This document shows, in pieces, positions 32,765 to 43,369 of a stretch of DNA of 64,000 nt. The DNA is from Parietichytrium sp. I65-24A (Eukaryota > Sar > Bigyra > Thraustochytrida > Thraustochytriidae), in contig BLSF01000007.1 in NCBI GenBank assembly GCA_012862575.1, forward strand, positions 720,077 to 784,076, read 5' to 3'. The notes under the pieces are model-generated. The model did no database searches. It worked only from the letters and a program-made list of their open reading frames with translations, and had not been told where the DNA came from. Numbering within the stretch: position 1 is the first letter of the stretch; every line of letters starts with the position of its first letter. The position numbers were made by a program, and so were the translations under genes.

Positions 32765-33623
32765 TTTGCCAGCTTTTTTTTGTTTCTCTCTCCTTCGAAA
32801 CGAGCCACGTGATAGCCTGCGTTTCAGGCCACGATTCAAGTTGCTTCGACCAGACTTTTGCACGTTAAGCTCCAAGCCTCGACGGAACTGGACTCCTCAC
32901 AGCGCAATTTAGCTCAGATCGCGCCGCCCGTGCATGCCACGTCGTACTCTTGTTCATGAGCCGATCTGAGGCAGAAACCAATTCACACTAGAGCCTGAAC
33001 GCTCTCCGCGACCGTCCAAAACGAGACAGAAATCAACTAGAGCAAGACACCTCTCAGATCCGCTCTCTACGACCTCCCAAATTCGCCAGAGAGCAGCGCC
33101 AAGGCTTTTGAACGGCCCTGCTCAACAGCGGCTGGGTCCTGTGTTCTCCGTACCTCTCTGTGCCTCTCTGCGCGAATCTGCTCCTGCATGCGTGTACCGG
33201 CAGTGAGTACACAAGCTTGCACATCACTCACAGCAATTCTGGCTCACCAGTCTCGCTTATATAAAGCCGTATTCGCAGGCGTGGTGTCACTAACACTCAC
33301 TCACACTTCAAAGGCACTCGTCCAAGTCCAAGTCCAAGTATACATTACCGGTACCGGATATATCTCGACAGAAACGAGCTACGAGCCGGCTAGCCGGCAG
33401 ATAAAGGAGCTAAGCGCTGAGTCTTGCGGGACATCGCGAAAAGGAAAGCAGTAACGCGAAGTGGAAAGCGTAGCCCTCAACTCCCGCCAAAGCGGGAAGA
33501 ATCGTCTGTGTGGATCTAAATTGATTGATTGATGATTGATTGATTGATTGATTGTTGGAGTTTACATGCATTCGAACACTGATGAAGCGACTTGGTGAAT
33601 GAGAAAGGGTACATGGCAGGGTT
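32765..33623. other. Intergenic between K+ channel and coiled-coil genes
   Basis: An 860-base spacer between two minus-strand genes. It contains the channel promoter, a small perfect hairpin (CCCGC-CAAA-GCGGG, 33483-33496), an ATTG array and one TACCGGTA palindrome (33346-33353). No coding frame is supported. Confidence 0.6.
33520..33555 (+). repeat. (ATTG)n tetranucleotide array
   Basis: About nine TGAT/ATTG units with one interruption, lying just past the end of the coiled-coil gene. Confidence 0.9.
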
Positions 33624-36285
33624 TTAACGAGAGCTTTTCAGAGCCGGTTTAGTGACTTTGAAGGAGTCCACCATGGATGCGAAGAAGTTCTTCGTTTCAG
33701 GCCGCCTTCGAACAGACCGGCGCGTGTCGCCAGCAGGAGCCGCACGGGTCCGCTTGGCCGGAGCTGGCTTGGCTTCGCCCCTGTCAGCACCAAGAGCGAC
33801 ATTGTCTGCGACGCCCGAGATTCCTAAAGCCCTTCGCGGAGACGTTCGAAGAGGAGCTGGGGCTGTTTGCACATCCTCATGATTAGGCTGAGTGGCATCT
33901 TCGGCCACTGAACTTCTCAACTTCCGAGTGCTTGCTGGTGTTTCGACACTTCTGCTTCGTGTTACCTTTGGTGGAGTCGTATTCTTTTCGGCCGCAGCAT
34001 TGGCAGCTTTGCTTCGTGTTGCTTTTGGGGACGTTTTAGTGCTCTCAGCCACTGTTTCGGCAGGTCTGCTTCGCAATCGTCTCGAAGGAGTTTCCTCGAG
34101 AGCGCGAACTGCTACGGGTTCTAAACTCTCGGCGCTAGCTCTGGAATTCCTCAACTTTCGTGTCGGCGTTTCTACTGCGTGGGACTTTTCTGCAAGCCCT
34201 GTGTCCCCAGTTTCATTTGCTTTCGAGCCTCGGAGTTGTCTGGTGCTTGCTGAAGTTCCCCCGACACTTGTCCCTCTCGTGGATCGCCTTGGGGTGCCAG
34301 CGGGGAGATTTTCATTCGCCTTTTCGAGATCGCCTAAAACGTCGTTTGCCAGCAGTGGTGTGCGAGAAGGAGTTTCAGTCCTGGCACTGCTTCTCGTCAC
34401 TCTTGCCGGTGACTCAGTAACGCTACTAGCATTGTTTCGTGTCGAATGCCCTGCTGGTGACGGACTTGCTTCGTTTTGAGTTTCGCCGACATTTTCACTG
34501 TCGTCTTCAGACATGCTGTTCTTCGCAGGAGACACCTGTTCGACTGTTGTGCGCCGTCGAGATCTACGAGGCGAAAGTAGACTCGAATCGACTCTACCTT
34601 CGGCGCGAAGACGTGCGATTGCCCTTGGAAGTAGTGGTGGAGTCGGCTCCGCTGCATGCTCCCCTTGTTGAGTTGCGGGCGCCGGAGATGCCGATTCTTG
34701 ACCATCCTCTTCACTGCTCACATGGCTTTCAACTTGTGCGATGGCATCAGTACGATGTGGCTCTTCAGTCTTTTCATCGGACTTCTTTGCGCCTCGCTTT
34801 GCGCGTGGTGCCTTCTGAGCGACGGCTTTCGAATCCTTACTGGTTCCTTTCTTCTTTGTCACGGGCTTTTTCTTCTCATCCTCGCTCTGAGAAGGCTCGG
34901 ACGCAGCTTTCGTTCCTCGTCGAGCTACCTTAGACTCAACAACTTCAGTTGTGGCCTCCATGGGAGGAACATCGAGGAGAGACTCCCGCCCACTATGTCC
35001 GCCCTTCTGAGAAGACGCTGATTCTTGAGATGGTGTAGATATCCTCCCCTGGATAGCCTTGTTTGACGACATCACCTTGGTCAGCTCCCCTACGTCAAGG
35101 CTCGGCTTGCGCTTGCTTTCCTTCCTCCACTCATGATGGAATGCTTCGATCACTCTGTCCGTCGTTAGCTTCACTGCTGCGTTGATTTCATCGCTATTAG
35201 CACCTTTATTCGATTCGGCGATCGTGGGCAGTTTGTTCACCAAATCATGTATGAGGCCTTCAAACTTGTTGAGCGTCAAGCCTATGTTCTCCTCTGACTG
35301 GGTCTTTGAGCCAGCAAACTCGCTACTTAGTTTGTCAAACAGTCGATTGGATTCGTTCAACCGCTCGTTTAAAAGATCGATCTCTCTTTCCCGGTTGACA
35401 ACGGTTTCCCCCAAAGTTTGGTTCCTTTTACCCAAGTCTGCGCATTCCTGTTCCATACTTCCCAAGCGGGCACAGGTTTCCGCAAGCTTCTCATTCGTAT
35501 CAAGGAGTTCCTTTGTCAGTCCATCCTTGTCATTTTCCAAGCGCGAAATTTGCTCTGTCATAATCCTGTTGTCAAGCGTTGCCTGATCGCGTTCATCACA
35601 GATTCTGCGAAGTACCTGAGCACCCTCGCTCAGGCGGTTCACGTACTCCTCCCCCTTTTCAAGTAGGCTATTCCGTTGCTCTGTGCAGGCCGCAAGTGCC
35701 GATTCGAGCTCGCCACACTTGAATTCTGCCAGGTTGAGGTCTTTCTTGGTTTGGTTGAGCTGATATCCCAACTGCAGACGCTCCACCTTGAGGGTTCGTA
35801 TCTGGTTCTGCGCCTGCAACAGCTCGTCTTGGTGCGTGAGAGCTGCGACCTTTGCGTTGGAGAAGTCGAGTCTTCTGCTCATCGATTGCGCGTGAAGCAG
35901 CTCCAGGCTCTCCTTCTTCTGTGCATTGTACAGCTCTGCCCGATCCGTCAAAGCCCCGATGCAAGCCTTCTGGTACTCGTGGGAATCTTTCGCCTTCTCG
36001 ATCTCCTGCTGATAGGCCTCAATCTGCTGAACGGCGCATTCTAGCTCGGACGTTAGCTCGCTCCTCTTCAGTTCTCCCTCGTGCACTTTCGCCTGCAAGA
36101 ACACACGCACACCCAAAATACCGTCAGCCGACATTTCCAACCTCAGTCACAACCTCAATTTCAGCCGTTTTTTTTTGAAAACAATTGACACTTACGAGCG
36201 CCTCCTCATACCGTCTACCAAGCTCAGGGTCGGCCAGCAGCTCTGCTCGTCTCAGCTTCTCTTTAAGCTTGGCAACTTCCGCCAT
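33624..36285 (-). CDS. Coiled-coil protein with basic TPxRxLRxSR repeat tail, 2 exons
   Basis: Exons 36285-36196 (30 codons) and 36092-33624 give about 852 residues. The first exon starts at the ATG at 36285 (MAEVAKLKEKLRRAEL) and is joined because its donor (GTAAGT) and the downstream acceptor (TTGCAG) keep phase 0 and continue the helix. Residues about 1-330 form a long coiled coil rich in E, Q, L and K. The C-terminal half (about 390-850) is disordered and basic, with repeated short motifs such as ETPTRKLRNSRA, ETPSRRLRSRPA, TSPKATRSKA and TPPKVTRSRS about 20-30 residues apart. Ser/Thr-Pro sites next to Arg/Lys clusters resemble CDK-site-rich DNA- or microtubule-binding tails. No named family was recognised. 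A chromatin or cytoskeletal scaffold is a guess. Confidence 0.75.
36093..36195 (-). other. Intron of the coiled-coil gene (103 bp, phase 0)
   Basis: It begins GTAAGTGTC after the 30th codon and ends GTGTTCTTGCAG. The frame runs open through the 3' part of the intron to an internal ATG at 36140, which gives a misleading alternative start. Confidence 0.8.
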
Positions 36286-37368
36286 ATTGAGTCTCCACGC
36301 CGGCTATTTCAACCCTGCCAAACACCTCGGTCCAAGTCCCCACAACTGCGCGCTGGCAACAGCAAAAGCAAACCTAATGCCAATGATAAAGTCTCTTAAG
36401 CTGTACTAGTCTTCCAACTTGATCGTATGCGGAAGGTCCGCGAGGACAGTCGAACTTGAACTTGTGTCACTTGTGTCCGCGTCCTTGAGTGTCTCCAGTG
36501 CACTGACAGTTGATGTTGGGGGTGTTGCTTGCTAGTGATGATATGGTGTAAACAATAAGAGCCATGTGGAAAAGCTGTTCGTGCTGTGGTTGCACTTCGA
36601 TGATGTTTCCCTTGTTAGTACGCTTTTTTCGTTTTGTTTGGTTTTGCTGTTTTTCGAGTTGGTTTGTTTATGTTTATGTTTGGTTGGTTGATATATGTTG
36701 ATTTGGTGTGCTTGTGAGTCTCTTTGTGTGACTGTGAACTTTGATCTTGATCATTTTGCTTTCACCGTCGATACGATCGATCATTTATTGGCTGTGACCC
36801 ACTTTTCTGATATTCCCACTTGCAGTTCAACATTTTCTTATTCTATAGTACTGACCACCACTCCCCTAATAATATTTCGTAAATCTAATGAAGTAGCTAA
36901 GGTAGCTAAGGATAAGAATTTGAATTGGGTTCCGGAACTGACGGTTTGAGTTGTTTGAGTGGTTTATTTTTTAAATATTTGAATTGGGTTCCGCATGCAG
37001 CGATGGAGCAAGGAGGGTAAGGAGGACATCATGGTCGAGAAAGGTCTGGTCGCGGAAGAGAGAGCGTCAAAAGATGTGATGTGTGATGCAGGGGAAAGAG
37101 CAGCAAAGATATGGAAAACGATATGAAAATCAGTCAAAAGCTATTAGCTAGAGAGAACTAATACGCGGGGCGTGAGGATAAGTGAGGATGTGTGAGGACA
37201 AAGCACACGGTTGTTCAGGCAGATTTCTCGGAGACCCACAAATTCGAATTGGTCTACCTGAACGAGTGTGTGGACGCCTGATTTGCCATACGTCGCTGAG
37301 AAGCAGACGAATGGCGATGGAGAGCTAGCTTCTTCTTCTCCTCCAATCTCGGCTGAGCAATAATCTTT
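36286..37368. other. Intergenic, no gene recognised
   Basis: About 1.1 kb, T/G-rich on the plus strand (GTTTGTTTATGTTTATG near 36661). A 16-base direct repeat TTTGAATTGGGTTCCG occurs near 36919 and 36979. It should hold the promoter of the coiled-coil gene and the trailer of the PT-rich gene. Confidence 0.6.
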
Positions 37369-40246
37369 TTAGTGTTTGGAGTCAACCCGCAAATGTTTGT
37401 GTTCTGCCTGATCCGAACCAGAAGACTTAATCGTGACAGCAGACTCGATTTGGCTTTGCGCAGATTGGACGAGGGCACTCTCTTCCTCCTCCGTCAGCTC
37501 TGGGGAGCAGCATATCACACTCCGTGTCTCTGATGGGGAAGCACAGAACTCAACACCGGCCAAGTCAAATGACGAGTAGCTCCCAGAAGCGCAGTTCTCG
37601 CTACTAGAGCTAGTCCAGAGCATTGAACCCGAGGCACCTGCGAAGCAAGCAAACTCGTCGTCATACGCTGCCTCCCGAATCTCCTGCTCAGGAGACTGTA
37701 AAAACTTTTGCAGCGTCTTGAGCTTCGAACGGAGTTGCTCCGCAGTGCAAACATCAAGATCCATGACGTCATTGCAAAAGCTCTTTGCTGATGCGAACGT
37801 AAGGGAAGTTGCTTGGCACGCAGAGGTGAGGCACGAGCTGTTCACCGTAGGAGAAGCGAGCGTAGGGGATCCGGTGACAGGAAATGTCGGCGCAGAAGTC
37901 AGTACCACAGGGCTAGTCGGGGCATCGGTAGGTGCGCGAGTCGGTGAACCTGTAAGCGCGCTGGTTGGGTTTCTCGTCGGTAAACTTGTTGGAGCATCCG
38001 TCACGTAAGGGCTGTCTGAAGTAGACGGTGCCTGAGTTGCGTTGGAGCTACCCGATGATGGTGCCTGGGTTGCGTTCCAGCTATCCGATGATGATGGTGC
38101 CTGGGTTGCGTTCCAGCTATTCGATGATGATGGTGCCTGCGTTCCGTTGAACACTGGGGTGGCCGATGGCTTTTCTGTTGGAGACAGAGTTGGGTTGAAT
38201 GTGGCCTCCGTTGGGGAAGCCGTTGGCTCAGTCGGGGCGTTTGTTGGCTGGAGTGTTGGCGATGCTGATGGGGTCTTGGTCTCTCCCATGATCGTCGGCT
38301 TTGCAGTTGGGGTGTGCGTTGGATCACTAGTCGGTTGGGGAGTCGGAGAGAGACTTGGCGCAGACGTGGGGGCATTTGACGGAGCCTCTGAGGGCTCAGC
38401 AGTCGGGACATGTGAAGGCGCATTCGACGGAGAACTAGTCGTCGGCCCATTTGTTGGTGCGACAGAGGGAGTTTTAGTTGGGCTGGTACTCGGCGTTGCA
38501 GTTGGGGTGCTCGTGGTTGGCGATGCAGTAGGTGCTCCAGTGGGAGGGCACGGGACGCAAATTCCCCAGAGCAAATTGCTATGCCGGGGGACGGTTCCGT
38601 CACTCTTCTGCTTCCGGTACTCTGGCAAGTCTTCTCGAGGGCACCATAGAAGGTCGTCAAACTCTTCAATGTGAGGGTAAAGAGTGTTATCCAAAAGCTC
38701 GCGGAGTTCCATAGATTGTTTCGGCTGATAATCTTTGAGGCTGGCGCAGCCAGTAAAAGGGATGTTCTCCTGATCTCCTTGTTCTGTTAAAACAAAAAAG
38801 TCCCGAGTTGTCGAGTTAGCGAACGCATCACAAATTGCTGCACGAAGAAGCTGCCTTGCGCTTTATAGAAATAAACTTACCATCCGTGTAGGTCCATGAG
38901 CTTGCGCACCGCGGATATGGAGTCCCCGTGTATGGCTCGGACTGATATCGATAATTGGAGCTGTCTGTCAAACTGCCTCCCCATGCATTCCCAGGGCCTC
39001 CTACAGTAATATTTTCACCCTGGGTGGAACTGGACTTAGACTCTACGTAGGTCACAAATCTGAATGTGATATTGCCGATGCAGGCCGGTTCGCTCAAGCC
39101 ATCGATGTTTTCTGGGTCAATGTATGATTCGCTGCTCACTTGAGACGAAACATCTTCTGCCCTGGGTTCGCTATCCAGTTCAGATGTGGTGGAGATGCAC
39201 TGAAACTCCGTTGCACTCATTCGGAACCCGGCATCGCAGATACACTCGGTATCTTGTGCATGCGAGTTTGCTGGGCACTCCACGCACTTTGAAGCTGATG
39301 CGGAGGTCTCCGCGAATGCCTCCCCAACGTGCACCTTGAAAAAAGCGCCGTCTCGCTCGTACAATACCTGAGTCCCCTCTTTGCGCTTCTCATCGATGAT
39401 GAGTTTGCTTCCGGAGGCGAAGTAAAGCGTAGTCACGGTCTCGTCACTGCTCCTTGAAGAGGAGGCGACCTTCTCCGACATCACGACCCAGTCCCCATCT
39501 TGGTGCACACTCAGTCGAATCGACTCAATGGACTGCAGGTCTTCGGTGCTCATGTCATGTACATCCAAGACACTAGACTTTGACGTGCCATAAAGGCTCA
39601 CCTGCAGTGGAACGTCAAAGTCTGTAGCGTCGCTGATTCCAAAAGGATCTTTCATGGCTTCCAGGACTCCGCCGGAAGAGACCTTGATCGGCGATGCCAC
39701 GCGTACTCCAATCTGGAAAAAAATAAAGATCAATAACAGAATCACGGCCAACGTCAAGCAGTGAACGGCGCACTTGAGTTTCGCAACACGGTTTTTCGAC
39801 TGCGAGGAAGTCACGGGGACTTCGTTTGTGAGAGTTGTGCCCTCGAACGGCTTCTCGAAAAGTTTGTCGTCGTCTTTTCTGTTGACCACACCGTGCTGAA
39901 AGGAGGATGACAAACCTGCATTTTGGGCTGTTCCAGGCATGGTCACAACTTTCTCCACTTTGGGAAGGGCGTTCCCGTCTTCCCATTGAGTTTTGCTCTC
40001 GAAATCGAATGCGGCAGCTCTTTCACGTTCTTTGCGGAGCTTTTTTGCCTCTTTCTTCTCCTTTCTCCTTCGTTCCTTTTCTTCATTCTTTTTCATTTTC
40101 TTCTCCTCCTTGTTTTCCTTGCTCTTCTTGTGTTTTGGGGATTGGTGCCGATGGCGGTGGCGGCTGTGTTCGCCATGTTGGCCCTCTCGTCCATCCTTAC
40201 TTTCGTCGCCATGGAATGCGAGCGCATTTTCGGCGTCGGACATCAT
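37369..40246 (-). CDS. PT-rich type II membrane surface protein, 2 exons
   Basis: Exons 40246-38881 and 38783-37369 give 926 residues. Order: a cytosolic Lys/Glu/Arg-rich segment (about 10-80, with HRHRH), one transmembrane helix (about 157-181, AVILLLIFIFFQIGV), then an exterior part with a Cys cluster (CVECPANSHAQDTECICDAGF, EGF/GCC2-like), a predicted beta domain, a long PT-rich stalk of SPTxxPTxxPT repeats, four 12-residue units with N-glycosylation sequons (NATQAPSSSDSW type), and a Cys-rich C-terminal domain. PT-rich stalks of this kind are frequent on secreted proteins of diatoms and other stramenopiles. No hydrophobic signal peptide exists, so a type II orientation is inferred. The intron join (phase 1) reads WTYTDEQGDQENIPFTGCASL. 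The TTG at 40261 was rejected in favour of ATG 40246. The function is unknown. It may be a cell-wall or adhesion protein. Confidence 0.8.
38008..38148 (-). repeat. Four 33-36-base coding repeats (N-glycosylation units)
   Basis: In-frame units of NATQAPSSSDSW type, one shortened to 11 residues and one starting NGT. Each has an N-x-T sequon and a Ser cluster. Nucleotide identity between the middle copies is high, indicating recent duplication. Confidence 0.9.
38784..38880 (-). other. Intron of the PT-rich gene (97 bp, phase 1)
   Basis: It begins GTAAGTTTA and ends TTTTTTGTTTTAACAG. Without splicing the first exon stops within about 20 codons, and the second exon lacks the membrane anchor. Confidence 0.85.
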
Positions 40247-40816
40247 CTCCACGTCCCACAATCACGCTGTACTTGATACCGACCTGTGCAGGTGTATGCC
40301 GGATAACTTTGAAAAGCAGGGGCGGAATCTTTCGACTTGAACGCGCGCTTGGAGTCGCTCGCTCGCTCGAGTCGCAGGTCAGGTCACCCCGTCAAGATCT
40401 ACCGATCGATCCCCGATCCGTCGAGCACCACGGGCGAGCACAGTCCCTTTCACAGGCAAATTCCGTGTTTATGAGCTACTTTGACTGGCGCTCTCTCAAC
40501 AACGCTTTTGATCCAGAGACCAAATATTTTCTCTTGGTTGAAAGAAAGGATCCGTTGTCCCAGCAACGTTCAACTTGTCCAAGGTTTGGCTTGCACTTTT
40601 GCTTTTGCCCTCCGTGCAGTGACACCCGGCTCCAATTTAGATCCACGTGCTCTCGTCATAGGTTGCAACTCCGTAGCACTATTATTGAGGGACAAGTTTT
40701 GCTCGATTTGCTTTCCTTCGGCATTCCTCGAAAGATCCGTTTGGCCAAAGGGTTCATAGGGTTACTAGTACAGCTAATTTGCAATTCGCTGTATAGATCA
40801 CAGAGAAATTCCTCAC

Positions 40817-41380
40817 CTACTTGACGATGCTGGCGACCACGCCTTCCATTCTTCTCTCAACAGCTTTCACGCTTTTCGCGTTTGGATCATTGTTTGAAGC
40901 ACTTTGTTTGCTAGCGAGACTGATGTGAACTTTGAACTCTAAATTTCTGAACCGTCGACAGATTTCAGAAACTGCTCGGCTTGAGCGCAGAGCTGGCGGA
41001 GGCTTTCTTTTCAGAAGAGCTGTGAGAAAAGCAAATACGATCACAATTGCAGTCGCTTTTTGAAGCTTCCCGGATTGTGCACAGGCCAGAGGGTTCGCGT
41101 AATGCAATTCGCCTCGCAACCCCAATTCATCTGGAAGTGCGCACACAGAGCAAGGTTTTTTCGGTTCAAAGGTCCAATTTGCAGAATTGGAAACGTAAGA
41201 GCGTTGAACCACAGCTGGCTTAGCGCACAGATGTAGTCGTGTAAGCACTAGGCACGAGCGATATATGGAAGCACATGTACCCCCAGCAGCGGTACCGTTT
41301 CCGAACGGAAAGATGTACGTTGGTCTGATTCGAGTCGGGGCCAAGGTCATTGAATTCTTTACGATTTCTGAGTTCTGCAT
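40817..41380 (-). CDS. Doubtful hypothetical ORF (187 codons)
   Basis: It begins with ATG and ends in a stop, with one hydrophobic segment (ATAIVIVFAFLTALL, about 109-123) and a basic C-terminus. No family is recognised. About one frame of this length could arise by chance in the non-coding part of this window, so coding status is unproven. Confidence 0.18.
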   Translation of the reverse strand: MQNSEIVKNSMTLAPTRIRPTYIFPFGNGTAAGGTCASIYRSCLVLTRLHLCAKPAVVQRSYVSNSANWTFEPKKPCSVCALPDELGLRGELHYANPLACAQSGKLQKATAIVIVFAFLTALLKRKPPPALRSSRAVSEICRRFRNLEFKVHISLASKQSASNNDPNAKSVKAVERRMEGVVASIVK

Positions 41381-41672
41381 TTCGCCTGTGCGGCTCTTTC
41401 GGCTCTAAGGATTCTTCTCCTTGAGCAGTTGTACTTGCACCGACACAATTCTGCAAAGTGTTTTTATGGCTCATAATTCACCAGCATTCGTGTTCCACTC
41501 CAAGCCAGCAATAGGTCCGGGCAGAACAAAAGATAACAGAACAGACTTTTGTGTCCAGCCACAATGTGCGCAATTCGAAGCTGCAAACTCTCGCAACGCC
41601 ATGCAGGTCATGCCACCACCTTGAAATTCACTACGTTCCCCATACCTCCGATCATCGGATGAAGGACCCCTG

Positions 41673-41714
41673 AACAGCAAAGAGCGAACAGCGAACAGCA
41701 AAGAGCGAACAGCG
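41673..41714 (+). repeat. 21-base tandem duplication (AACAGCAAAGAGCGAACAGCG x2)
   Basis: Two identical head-to-tail copies in the intergenic region, itself built from smaller GCGAACAGC-like parts. Confidence 0.92.
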
Positions 41715-42666
41715 AGCCTTGTCTCATGGTTCTCGTTTTCTCATTTGAAATTATCTCATTCTTGACAAGCCCGCATTGAAGAGTCAAAGGTTCCCCGAGC
41801 TAGCTAGTTTCTCAGAGCTGCTTGGAAACCCTGTGTCATCCTTTATCTGTGCAATCTGTTCACTAACTAACTACAGAATCAGTAAACATCTTTAATAGTC
41901 TTTATAATAACCTATCTGTATGTCTATCATATCTAATAGTTGGTAGAAGATAGTACCGGTCAGCGACTAGTCGTAGGAGTAGGAGTTCAACTGTCCAGTC
42001 GAAAGTACTGAGGATTAGCATAACATAAGGTATACTCTACCAATATTTGAGAGCTTTTCGAATCGTTTTCACTGCATCCTCGTTAGCTGTACGCCTAAAT
42101 GATTCTCACTAGCCATGAACCAAAATATCAGACCTAAGACTACATCATCGTTTACAATATAGGTAACACCATATATTAAGTACGACTATCATTAACACTA
42201 GCACCAGCCACTGTAGCGCTCCGTGCCACTCATAACAGTAAGATAGATGAGATATTTACCCAGGAACACCGCCAAGCGTACCACTAAGCTTAGTAATCTC
42301 ATCTACCGCCAAGTACTACCACCAGCTACTCGCACACTTACTGGCCCTGAGTACGCTTCTGCGCCTGCCTGGCCTAGCCCTCCATACTACAAACACTAAC
42401 CGTCCAACTTTCAACCAATGTATAAAAACAGAGAGAGAGACAGAGAGATGGAGCGGACCCACAGACCCACTGCGTTCCATTCCCATTAGCACCGCCTAAA
42501 CGAACCTTACGTTACTCGGCGGTTACTGCGCTAGGTAAGCGCCGAAGGGGGTACTCGCAGCCAGTGCCGTGGTACTCGCGCTCTTAGCCATAAGCGTAGA
42601 AGTGCATAAGTGCATAAGTGCAGTGCAGCTGGTGTACTCACGTGGTTTCAGGCTGTACTCAGAGAT

Positions 42667-42690
42667 ACTCACTCACTCACTCACTCACTC
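42667..42690 (+). repeat. (ACTC)n microsatellite
   Basis: Six uninterrupted tetramers, upstream of the sirtuin gene. Confidence 0.92.
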
Positions 42691-43010
42691 AGAGCGCAGC
42701 AAAGGAACTCCGAACTTTGAAACAACACTATCAAACAGATAGCTGGCTGGCTACTCACTCTCTGGAGCTAACTAGAGAGAGCGACAGAGCGACAGAGTGA
42801 CAGAGAAGGCAGACTAGGCAGACCCGAAACGCTTGGGACGCAGGGAGGGAATGCCATCTTGGATGCCATTTTGATGCCATCTTGATCGCTGTGCTTTGTG
42901 CTTTGTGCTCTTTGGAGGTCTGGGCTGTCTGGGCGAGTGCATTGAAAGGTGGTTTGTTGGCGGACGTTTGTTTGTCTCTGATTCATTCATTGAATGTTGA
43001 ATATTGAGTA

Positions 43011-43043
43011 TTGAACAATTGAACAATTGAACAATTGAACAAT
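43011..43043 (+). repeat. TTGAACAA nine-base tandem repeat
   Basis: Nearly four copies of TTGAACAAT just upstream of the GCAGCAGGA array and the sirtuin gene. Confidence 0.9.
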
Positions 43044-43063
43044 AGCTGAGGGTGAAAGGCGGC

Positions 43064-43104
43064 GCAGCAGGAGCAGCAGGAGCAGCAGGAGCAGCAGGAG
43101 CAGA
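43064..43104 (+). repeat. GCAGCAGGA nine-base tandem repeat
   Basis: About four and a half copies. In the sirtuin frame they would encode Gly-Ala-Ala, but no ATG precedes them in frame (only a GTG at 43052), so they are probably leader sequence. Confidence 0.88.
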
Positions 43105-43369
43105 AGGCAGATTCAGAGAAAGAGTCGGGAAGATGAAGGCGGAGTCGAAGAAACGCGAAAGGGAAAGGGAAAGCGGCATGGATGTGCGCAAGGGGAGGCC
43201 GCGGAGGGGCAGGAAAGCCAGCCGCNCAGCAGGAGCAGCAGGAGCAGAAGGCAGATTCAGAGAAAGAGTCGGGAAGATGAAGGCGGAGTCGAAGAAACGC
43301 GAAAGGGAAAGGGAAAGCGGCATGGATGTGCGCAAGGGGAGGCCGCGGAGGGGCAGGAAAGCCAGCCGC
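43083..43369 (+). repeat. 143-base exact duplication around a single N (likely assembly artefact)
   Basis: Bases 43083-43225 and 43227-43369 are identical and separated by one N at 43226. Contig ends that overlap but were joined with a placeholder give this pattern. The real locus very probably has one copy. Confidence 0.9.

Larger units (their letters stand above)
40247..43276. other. Intergenic, repeat-rich (3 kb)
   Basis: Lies between the divergent PT-rich and sirtuin genes. It includes several tandem repeats and the 5' copy of an assembly duplication (43083-43225). The 41730-42620 part has no notable frame. A 187-codon minus-strand frame at 40817-41380 is listed separately as doubtful. 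Confidence 0.55.

Noticed and set aside
33892-34479. Plus-strand 195-codon open frame
   Set aside because: It is antisense to the basic repeat tail of the coiled-coil gene and has no motif.
38042-38674. Plus-strand frame of Gly/Val-rich repeats
   Set aside because: It mirrors the PT-rich repeats. The minus strand carries the anchored protein and a valid intron.
39907-40824. Plus-strand 305-codon open frame
   Set aside because: It is antisense to the first exon of the PT-rich gene. The Phe/Leu/Ser-rich text comes from Lys/Glu codons read in reverse.
43052-43276. Sirtuin starting at GTG 43052 or ATG 43133
   Set aside because: GTG is not a normal start here, and ATG 43133 lies in the block duplicated around the N. 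ATG 43277 is the same codon in the copy joined to the gene.
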